Assembly (NCBI GenBank): GCA_025331445.1 | Contig: JAIWNE010000114.1 | Coordinates: forward strand, 43,861-107,860 | Source of the DNA: Blakeslea trispora | Taxonomy: Eukaryota > Mucoromycota > Mucoromycetes > Mucorales > Choanephoraceae | Reading direction: 5' to 3' | Length of the DNA stretch: 64,000 nucleotides | Shown: one piece after another, positions 45,146 to 54,226 of the stretch | Layout: each line of letters opens with the position of its first letter | Position numbering within the stretch: position 1 is the stretch's first letter | Program-made: the position numbers and the translations under genes | Notes under the pieces: model-generated | The model's input: the letters and a program-made list of their open reading frames with translations, nothing else | Databases searched by the model: none | What the model was told of the DNA's origin: nothing

Positions 45146-46288
45146 TTTGATGATTCGCCCTTCTTACAGACGAACCCTTGGCTGACCTTCCTTAAACGGA
45201 CCTTTAGTTTTAGTTTGTACATCCTTCGAGACATACTTCTTTTCTTTAGCCTTGTTTCACGTTACAATTTACATTCTTTAGACGCTTCCTTTCCTTTTGC
45301 TATTCGCTCATCTTTCTAACGATGATACCTTTATTTGGATGCTTCTTTAGCTTTAGGTAGTACTAATTCTTTACTTCTTTCACTTTATATGCTTAAAATA
45401 GATTTTTGCGCTTTTTTAAATGCTTTTTAATTGAGTTCTTTATTTAAAACATCGATATATATATACATCATGTACTACTAAAAACGCCCATTTTACTGGC
45501 CTAGATATGACTAAAAAGAGCGGAATTGGCATGGGATGCCATGGATTTCCACCCTTGCACTTACCTATACCAAGCTATCGTCTAGGGGCCAGTTTTTTAG
45601 CAAAAACGCTTGAAACGCCACACAGAGGAGCAATCTTGATCAATAGCGCAAAAAGCCTGGAAGAACAGAGAGCGAAAACAAACGCGGTACAATTCTAGAA
45701 ATGAAATTGTTAGAAAGCTGATAAAATAATGATACGTGATATTACTTGCCAAAAATTCACCCATCAAAAGAACCCAAAAAGAAAGACGTTTCCTGAAGAA
45801 GGCAATCTAAATAAATAAAAAATTTTAGTCAAATGTAAAGGAGATAATTATATAGTTACGATTAATACCAGCCTCAGAACCAAAAATCAGTGGCAACACA
45901 GACAGGTAATCTACGAAAAGATCATGTTAATTAGGTGCTTGAATGAACAGTGTAATACTAACCTCTTCTCTTGAAAGATACTAGTGATAATCTAAAAAAA
46001 ATACGAGGCTTAAGACCATATTATCTGTAAAAGCGAAAATAAAACTTACCACATAAAATTAAATAAAAAACGAGAGAAAAAAGGAAAAGAAAGAATAAAA
46101 AAGAAGCTGCGTTTAAGAGCGGGAAAGTGAATTCTGTTGAAGAAAAAATTTTCTCTGGGTCATACAAGCAATGTTGACATTGTGTACCCAGATTTACAAA
46201 TTGGTAAGTAAGAGATCATATTTAAACTGTAACATAGCTTCCTATTTCCACTCTTCTGTTACCTTTTATACATAAATCTTTTTTTCCA

Positions 46289-47453
46289 ATGAACAACAAC
46301 AACAACAGACAAGTAATTCATATTGATACTCCCCCTCGTTTTGCACCTCGTGTAAACAACGAGACCCGCCAAAACAACGCAATGTCTTTGGAGTTAAACA
46401 AGTTAAAGGCTCTATTCACGGAAGCTCAAAAAAGCACCGAAGAGTTCAAGTTGGTCATTCAACAAGAAACGACCAAGAAGGATGACCAAATCCGGGACAT
46501 GGCCAAGAAGATCATGGCCGGTACTTCCATCGGTCGTGCTCCAGGTAGAATTGCCAAGCATGCGATTAGAGTAAGTCTTGAATCTTTGAAATTTTGCTTC
46601 TTGGTGTACTAACATATGGTTTCAATGACACAGAGAGCCATGAAGACAGCCGAGGTGAGAGCCTTGAGGGACACTCAGTGGAACATGGGCTCCAGCCTCA
46701 TGAAAGATGAGGAGAACGCGAAGATTGTCAGCAGCATCGTTGCTCAACTGGCTGTTCATCCAAAGGTGGCAGAAGTTGCTGCCCAGTTGAAATGGAGACC
46801 TGTGCAAAAGCGCAAGTACTTGCTGGAAGTTGTTCGTAGTCGGTTCAACAATCTGAAGAGAAAGAACGAAGACGAGAAGAAGCCTGAAGTAGAACAGGCA
46901 CAAAAAAGAATGAGAAATAACGCAAGTTCTCGTAAATCATATGTAAATGATTTGACACAAACAGAGAATGTGAGTTTAACAGGTACTAACCTTAATGCAA
47001 AAGGTTCTTCGCAAAAGAAGAATGGCCTTCTCAGCCAATGTTGATGACTATGTTGAGAAGTTTGGTCCTCAGAACAAATCCGTGCAACTTCTGTGCAGCG
47101 ACATGACATCTGATCAAAAAGATGTCATTGAGAACAATGAGGTGATTACGGTGAGAAAAGCTCCCTACTACAGAAGTACCAAGGTAGTTATAAAAGACAT
47201 TTTAACCCTAGTATATGGGAGTAGTTAGAACTAATATGGTATTATCTTGTAGTGTACTATGTTCTTCGATTACCTTGACGAATGCAGATGAACACAGAAA
47301 AAGAAGGGTCAATTCGGTTCTGCTAAGAAAAGCCGAGTTGAAATTGTTGATGTTGAAGCCCGCCTGCCTGTCAAGAAGCTTCCCTCTTGGGATATTAAAG
47401 AGAATACCTTACAAGAACAAGAATCAGATTCGTTTTTGGATCTTTTATTGTAA
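46289..47453 (+). pseudogene. CACTA companion protein C1 (premature stop in last exon)
   Basis: Exons 46289-46570, 46634-46969, 47004-47183 and 47253-47453 have the same four-exon arrangement and phase as A1 and B1. Introns 1 and 2 carry canonical TACTAAC branch points (near 46607 and 46984). The N-terminus is polar (MNNNNNRQVIHIDTPPRF) with a helical, lysine-rich part (KLKALFTEAQKSTEEF) in place of the Pro/Arg tail of A1. Exon 2 ends in a basic region (KRKYLLEVVRSRFNNLKRK) and exon 3 ends with YYRSTK where A1 has VPSWRSDK. In exon 4 an in-frame TGA follows YLDECR. The downstream frame stays open to 47453 and matches the basic tail of A1. With this stop about 54 residues are lost. Confidence 0.75.
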
Positions 47454-47480
47454 ATAAAATTTTGTCGTCCTGTAAATATT

Positions 47481-50400
47481 TCATCGAATTTTTCTTGGTA
47501 GATGCAAAGCTGCTACTATGTTGGCAATGCCTGGATAATATAAATGCGAAGTAGAATGGATCTTGTGTACAGGAACTATACAAAAAAAGTCATTCTCTTC
47601 GAACTGATCAATAAATGTTTGCATGCTGTCATCTGTATAGGACTGTAAATCCTCTATCCATTCTCTAGGAAGCTTGAACCATTTTACAAAAGCAAAATAA
47701 CGATCAAGTTTTTGAGGGGCTTCGCCATTTTCGTCTTCTAACAGAGGCGCATGCTTGAAAAAGAATCTAATTGCGCCGGTTCGTAACGTTGTTTCATCTA
47801 GTAAGGAGTCTATTTCAGTTCCTTTCTTTCGAAATGCATTGACATAAACACCACTGTTACTGCCTGTCAGTTGAGACGAATAATTGTATCCTAAAAGGTC
47901 GATGAATTTAAATTTTTGCACATCGTTTGAAGACGTAAATCCCTCATGTGCAAGTGTGTAAAAATCCAAAAGACATGCATATTCCTTCTCTGAAAGACGA
48001 CTGTGTTTAGACGACGCCCATCTGATGGATCCGTAGCTTTCTGGAGGCATTTCTTCATATCCAAAAGGATCGCCGTTGATTGACGAGAATCCAACAAAAT
48101 CACAAAACATAGATGCAGCTGCTTGGGCCTGTTGTTCTTCATCTAATTCAGTAATTCTCTGGTCATTGTCTGAGGCTGTAATACTGTTCATGTTGTTTGA
48201 TGGGTTTTTAGGTTCTGAAATCCAAAAAGTTTTGTTTTAAAAATAAAATTGGAAATGAGGAAAAGAGGAAAAAGAATTGTGTTTAAAACACTTGCTCATT
48301 CAACCACCTCTATCGGTAACTTATTTCAGTTCCATCAGTGGTGATACAAACCAAATATCTATTGCTTTTTGTCGTCATATTGTAATGAGCATCACTGACA
48401 TTAAGAAATTTGGAATGACTTGGATTCTGATAAAGATAATAAACACAATCATACATGAAGCGCACATTAACATTATGGGTAACGATTACCTTTTTAAATA
48501 CTAGGGATTCTTTTTTAGAAGACCATTTTTTTTGTGTACCAAAGAATTTATTTGAAAAAAAAAAGGAGATACAAGAAAAAGCGGGTGTGGAAAAAAACCA
48601 AAAATAAAGGAAAAAAAAATCTAAAGAAAGAAAAGAAGGTCAGAAACAAGACAAAAAAAATGGTAATCAGTTGGAACTGTTGTGTGAAAGAAAATCAAAA
48701 TCTTCAGAGAAGATGATTGATTGCATTTTTTCATGTACGTTTTTTCAAGGCCTTGTCGGTGGTTGGTACGGATTCTTTTTACAAACATGTTGTTTCGTTT
48801 AAAATTGAACCCCCAGAAGCAAGAAACAGGACCCCACTTTCGCATTGAGTCGCGAAGATGCAACATGAAATGGAAGTTAGGGGTAACTAAGTCATGAGAG
48901 TATAACCTCTCGTACCCCACAGCAAAAGCAAGCAAATAGTTGTGAACAACCTCGATGTCAGATATAGCTATGCTATCACCTTCCAGGATTTTGAATGCCT
49001 TGATCAGATTCATCTTCTTGGACCACTCCTTTAAGTACCAAAGAAGCAACACCAACCACAAAGTCCTTAAACTCTACTGCCTTCACATTGTGAAACCCAT
49101 TTTCACCGATCTTGTTGGAGAGAGGGCCGCAAGAGTGATTTGGGTTGAAAACCATCTTCTTCATCTTTTGTTGAATGACTTCATACGAAGTCAGGGGTAT
49201 CATGGCAGAAATGCATCGTTTGGCAATGCCCAAATACAAACAATGCATCGGTTCCAAGGCAACCAGATCGTAACTAAAATAAGGTAATTCATTGAGGATA
49301 GAGTACCTTGATCCAGTTGCCTTTTCTACTTCCTTTCTTCTTACACCAGAGGATGCTTTTAACCAGTTCTCGGAAGCTTGGCGAGTGGCATCGGAACTTT
49401 TTCTGGGCCAGCTGTCACAGTTCCAGTTACAGTAATTGTGTCTACTGACACCACCAGGAAGAGAAGGGAAAACAAGATCACACATGTGGCAAGCACGATG
49501 ACCGTTGTATGACAGGCTACCAATTAGTTTCTTTGTTGCGGGTAAATCACAACTGATCAAAGAGATGGCTGCTCGGACCTTATTGTACACAACTTTGCCA
49601 TCGAGCAAGGTGACCGGCATATCTACACCTCTCATCAACACCAAGAGCTCATTCACCAAAGGCCAAAGATAGTAGTTGATGGCAGTAGTACTAGACTCAC
49701 TAGGGCCAGGGATCACGCCAACCAAGATCATGTTTTTCTTTAAATCGCGGCCGTCCTTCTTTGGCAAGTTAAGTATGGACATGTAGATACAGCCCACACT
49801 GTAACTGTGCTCAAAGGGACTGAACCAATCGATGTTTAGAGCCAGCTGCAAGTTATAGTTAAATTCAAGGGCAAAGGGAACCGTATCAGTGGGCAAGGCC
49901 TTGAAGTGTTGAACATGGTAGCATCTTGCAGGTCCAAATAGTAGCCTTCCAAAGAGCGACGGTGTTTCCACTGGGCAAGTTGGTCAGCAAAACCTCGTCT
50001 TCTAAAGAATTTTTTGAGAGTAGCCTCGACAGAGCAGTAGGCATACTCCATCTGAACGGACAAAGTAGTAGGAACACGGTTGTTCAACGCCAAGAGATTT
50101 CCAGTACAGTAGAAAGAGACGTGCGTGGGGATGAATATGGCATTGGCCATGGGCTTGTCACAAATGACTGCACCATCCGTTTTTTCATGCAAAGCATGAC
50201 ATTTTGGACAAACAACATAAGCCTTGACACCCTCTGTACTACCATTGAGGAGAGCAGTACGATTCAAGAAGGTAGGCACACGCTTAGGGAAACGGAAGGA
50301 GTCGCCAGTTTCTTCCATGACTTGATTCAAGCATTCCATAACATACTCAGTGCCTTCGTGAGTGGTGTACTTGTTGTGAAGCTTGACAACCATAGCAAAG

Positions 50401-50992
50401 AGAATCTTAGCTGCTGCTGAAGAAGGAACTTTGCCTATAATCGACATGATTTAAAAGAATTGTTTAGTTGAAATATCAAACAGGTTTATTCATTAAAATT
50501 TACTTGAAGCAAAAGTGTCAGCGAATTGATCGACTTCGTCAATTTCAACAACTTCAGTAGTCACCTCCTCAGGCTCAAAAGCAGAGGTAGCAACTTCAGG
50601 CCATTCTTCATCTTCACCTGTGGCCATAATGCTGAAGTCCTCTTCCATGAATTCATCATCTACGTAGCAAAATAATTAACATTGAATTCCTAAGTTATTT
50701 GTTTTTTATTACCATCAGCATCCATTAAATTAATGTCATTGTTGACATCTCGCTCAGACAAGCCAGCCATGTCAAAAAATTGCTCATCTAAAAACCAATA
50801 GCGTTACCATACATGTTTCGTTCTTATTCCATAAAATACTTTACCATTGATGGCAGCCCACTCATTGAAGGCAACGCCTCCAAACAAATTGTTTGCCTTG
50901 TGATATTGAACGGTATATTGAGGCAACCATCTTTCTTCGTTAGGGAAGTTAAGACATTCATCACAGTAACAGAGGAGAAGAGATTCAGACAT
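47481..50992 (-). pseudogene. Tnp2-type CACTA transposase, element C
   Basis: Exon 1 (50992-50845) has CYCDEC, the same C-x-C-x-x-C as A and B. Exons 2 (50787-50713) and 3 (50659-50504) are short and acidic, and the main exon starts at 50434. Motifs are SFRFPKRVPTFLN, CPKCHAL, NIDWFSPFEHSYSVGCIY, MILVGVIPGPSES, the knuckle ACHMCDLVF, ALEPMHCLYLG and SCFWGFNFKR. Frame breaks occur near 49880 and 49022, and about 430 bases of non-matching, partly purine-rich sequence (48210-48640) lie within the coding region. The D-x-MHNLL acid of element B is Glu here. The stop at 47481 is only 27 bases from the end of C1, with no long purine spacer. Confidence 0.85.
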
Positions 50993-51531
50993 AATTGATA
51001 ATTTTTCTGTTAAGTTTAGGTAGAAAGAGCATTCGATAAATCTGTCAACATATTATTATATACAGGTTTGAGATTCTCTTACTCAACAGGTACACAATTA
51101 CTATAATCGGCTATCTGATATCATTTGACAAGAACAATAAATTCATTATCAGACTTGATTACAACCCCTTTTGTCTTAAATGTGCTAAACATCGCTTCAA
51201 ATCCGTTTTTCTTCAAACAATTTAACACATGCAATTTCCTCACCATTGTTGCATTCATTTGAGAGGAAACTTCATGTTGTTTGGCTAAAGGAGAAAAATG
51301 TTTTGCTGATAAATACGTATCGCTGATCCCCAATTTTTTTAAAAAAAAAAGAAATCTGTTACACCCGCTTTTTAAAATTACTTTTTACATCTTACATAAT
51401 ATCGTATCATTTACTTATTTTACCTCAGTTTGAATACGGTTGGTTGAGTCTGTATATGATCCTTGACTAAACAAAAGTTTTTATTTTATTTTACTTTAGT
51501 TATCTTTACGCGCAATCTCATTCACCTCAAC

Positions 51532-52387
51532 ATGCAACCCGAACTCTCAAACACATTCACTAAACACGATGTTGCTGACTACGTTCTCCAGAACATTCCC
51601 TGGACAGCTAAACATTTCATTGGGTTTAGACTCAAGACTGACCAGAAAGTATATGCCAAGTGCAAGATTCCCAGCTGTTGCTTTCAGGTCCACTACAACA
51701 GGTCTACCAAGAAGGGGCTCTCTTGGATTCTCAGTAAGAAGCAAAACCGTCACAACCATCCCGAATTCCAATCGATCAGCAAGCATAAAGCTGTCACCAC
51801 ACTTTATGCTGCCAAAAAGCGTGTAGTTGTAAGTCCTTCCTCTGGATACTGTGGGTTCCACGCAATTGCGTATGGAATCTACCATGACAACGCACGACAC
51901 ATGCAGGTCAAGAAAGAATGCTGCAGACTTTTGAAGAAAACTTGGAGACTTACAAGAAGATGAGGTATGTAGTAAAGTCAGCATATAATGGATTTTTTGT
52001 TTAATCGAAAGAAATAGGTTTGACGTCGAAAAGGTAAGAAGCATTCTCTCTTTTGGATTGAATGACAACAATGCTTTCTGTCCCTCCCAATTTTGGTACA
52101 ATGGCATCGAGTGCAGCCAAATTGTTGCTGGCACGTACAAGGTTGCTGTAACAATCATGGACAGCAACAAAAAAAATAAGCCAACTCTGATGGTGCCAAT
52201 CTGTGGTGTCATTGAAGAAAGAAAACCGATTGTCTTGCAATTCAAAGACTGTCATTACAATCTTTTGATTGTAGAAGAGGATTGTGTTTATCCCCCTATC
52301 GATCCAGTATACACAAAGCTTCAAATGGATATCAAAAAATTTGAAAAAAAATCAAAGAAACCATTAAAATACGATGTCAACGATTGA
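51532..52387 (+). pseudogene. FAR1/FLYWCH-like zinc finger plus OTU cysteine protease
   Basis: Exon 1 (51532-51964) and exon 2 (52018-52387) are joined by a 53-base intron with a gtatgt donor. The start MQPELSNTF was chosen over an upstream in-frame ATG with a hydrophobic, non-conserved lead. Residues about 30-85 look like a FAR1/FLYWCH/WRKY-type finger (CKIPSC...HNHP). The OTU domain follows: the nucleophile Cys lies in SSGYCGFHAIAY and the catalytic His in DCHYNLL. A single-base deletion near 51917 shifts the frame in exon 1, and the other frame leads smoothly into exon 2. It would be a ubiquitin-type deconjugating protease guided by a DNA-binding finger. It is divergent from the CACTA C transposase, but no right end of C shows that it belongs to it. 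Confidence 0.75.
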
Positions 52388-52659
52388 TCAGAAAAATTAA
52401 GAAGTAATTGTTATCCAGTAATTATTCTGTACTTTTACATTACAGATTGATCATTCTATCACTTTACATTTAATACAAAACATTCAAGTTTAATTGCGTG
52501 AGCGAATACCTACTCAATATTCTAAATATTTGCCAAACGATCCATACAGTACATACTGTATTAGCCTGACATGAGTTCACATCATTTATGATACATCTTC
52601 TTTTCGCTTCTTTTTGATTTGAATAACAAGTGCTATCCTGAATATCATATACAATATCA

Positions 52660-52995
52660 GAAAAAAAGTTGCAAAAAAAAGGCCTCTTCAAAAGAATAAA
52701 AATGATCCTATGTCATAGAATAAAAAAAGTTGCAAAAAAAAAATATCTCCTTCAGAAAATAAAAAATCAGTGCTAGAAAAAAAGTCGCAAAAAAAAACAT
52801 TTATTAGGAACTAGCTAATTCCTCGCAATAGATAAATTTCAGTGCTAGAAAAAAGTTGCAAAAAAACCCCTTATTGAGAATCAACCAAAAAAAAAAGTTG
52901 CAAAAAAAAACCCCCCTTTCTAAGAAGCATCCAAAAATAGTTGCAAAAAAAACCCTCGTTAAGAATCAACTAAAAAAAGTTGCTCAAAATGGACA
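52660..52995. repeat. Array of AAAAAGTTGCAAAAAAA units
   Basis: Seven copies of a core aaaaaagttgcaaaaaaa (one with gtcgc, the last ending gttgctcaaaa) at about 52663, 52725, 52779, 52850, 52887, 52932 and 52973. They are spaced 37-71 bases apart with partly shared spacers ('tcagtgctag', 'ttgagaatcaac', 'aagaatcaac'). It lies between the OTU gene and the zinc-ribbon gene. Confidence 0.85.
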
Positions 52996-53047
52996 CCTCG
53001 TATTGAAAGTATAATTAAGACAGGTTCGCTGCTTTTTCAGAAAAAAA

Positions 53048-53272
53048 TTGAAAATAGTCAAAAGCTATTATTATTTTATGAAAGATTGTTTATCTATTAC
53101 TTTTTGCTTTTCTGATCATTTTGATACCAAAAAAAGCGATGTTGAGGTACTTGGAAAGGTACATCTTCAATTTTATTGCAAATATGCCCTCTTGCATTCA
53201 AACAACGACAAGAAATATGTAACTTGGAAAGCAATCTCACTCAATTTACAGCCTATTCGACTTAGAAAATAA
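53048..53272 (+). CDS. Hypothetical 74-residue ORF
   Basis: An open frame, MKIVKSYYYFMKDC to a TAA, with varied composition (FDTKKSDVEVLGKVHLQFYC, ALLHSNNDKKYVTWKAISL). No family is recognised. It could be a captured coding fragment or chance. It sits between the short repeat array and the zinc-ribbon gene. Confidence 0.25.
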   Translation: MKIVKSYYYFMKDCLSITFCFSDHFDTKKSDVEVLGKVHLQFYCKYALLHSNNDKKYVTWKAISLNLQPIRLRK

Positions 53273-53353
53273 AATAAAAAAATAAATCCAAGTCATGGCC
53301 GTATAACCATGTATGGGGGTATCGCAAAATTCCTAATTAATTTATTTAAAAAT

Positions 53354-53368
53354 GTGCCCGAAGGGCAC
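53354..53368. terminator. Hairpin GTGCCC-GAA-GGGCAC downstream of the zinc-ribbon gene
   Basis: A perfect six-base-pair stem with a three-base loop lies 28 bases beyond the stop of the minus-strand gene at 53397. It may mark its 3' end. No helitron-type CTRR end follows it. Confidence 0.4.
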
Positions 53369-53396
53369 GCTCAGAAAAGAAAACAGCATTTATTGA

Positions 53397-54226
53397 TCAT
53401 TTATTTACTGCTTCAGTAGTGGCATTGAGTGTGCACTTTTCATTTCCTCCATATCTTGCAGTGCATTCTTTTCTTGCACATATACCACACTTAAATTGAC
53501 AGAGCTCTGGTTTTGAACTGCCTTTGCAAACTGGCGAATAATTGCCACATATTTGGCATTTTCGAGGGGCTCTTTTTCTACCTTTCTGTGAAGAATTGTT
53601 TCCTCAAGATAAGGCGCTGAGAGCTTCAGTGGTCTGATCATGTATAGTATTATATGCTTCATTAGTTTGATTGTCTGCAACATTAAGCACTTCGTTTTTT
53701 AAACTACCTCTAGTAATGACAATGGGCTCAACAATCTCAATTGGAGGCTCTATTGCCGAGGGTCTAGGGGCAATATTGACAGGAGCTTCTTTTGCTACTT
53801 CAGTAGTGCTAGTGCTGACAATACTGGTACATGTTAGAAGGCTTGGCTCTAAGCGTCTGTATTTCTTTGTTTGTTCCGAACTGACATATCTCCTTTTGCA
53901 CTGTCCTAACAAGCGAATTGATCTTGAAGCATTAATGTTGTATGCTACTGTATCTCGATATTTTTTTCTGTCTTCTAGAATATTGTAATACGAATAAAGA
54001 TGCTCTGGTGTTTTGTAATATATGTAATTGCTAGGCGAACATAGCTTTGACCAAGCAGCAGCCATCAATCCAAAGTTTACGCTTCCATTACTGGACTTAA
54101 GGTAAACATACTTGACATTTTCAGTAAAATCAGATAGCATACTGCTGAATAGTGCTTTTTCTTGTGGTGTATGTACAGCTGTTACTGCATACTTTGTTCC
54201 TTGACACTTGCTCAAGTACCTATATA
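53397..54226 (-). pseudogene. Zinc-ribbon protein of unknown family, 5' end removed by Helitron
   Basis: The frame is open from the Helitron boundary (54226) and reads RYLSKCQGTKYAVTAVHT. A region rich in W, Y and basic residues follows (AAAWSKLC, YIYYKTPEHLYSYYN) that looks like a DNA-binding or transposase core. A Ser/Thr/Pro linker comes next. A TGA at 53604-53606 interrupts it. The same frame then continues with RAPRKCQICG, CKGSSKPELC and CGICARKEC, a cysteine cluster with two or more C-x-x-C pairs, ending at 53397. The N-terminus is missing because the Helitron CTAG end starts in the middle of the frame. Similar C-terminal knuckles occur in MULE-type transposases. The family is not identified. 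Confidence 0.6.

Larger units (their letters stand above)
44933..51000. mobile_element. CACTA-like element C (right end not found)
   Basis: It shares the plan of A and B: subterminal repeats at the left, a plus-strand companion gene (46289-47453) and a convergent Tnp2-type transposase (50992-47481). The left terminus is placed at 44933, where CACTCTAATCAATTTGG resembles the A terminus CACTACAACTAATTGG. A second candidate is 44897. No matching inverted terminus was seen between 51000 and 53400. The right limit given is only the transposase start. The element lacks the leader block of A, B and D and its proteins are clearly more distant. Confidence 0.65.

Noticed and set aside
53354..53368. Hairpin as the 3' end of another Helitron
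   Set aside because: No CTRR sequence follows at the usual 10-12 bases and no Helitron coding relic adjoins it.
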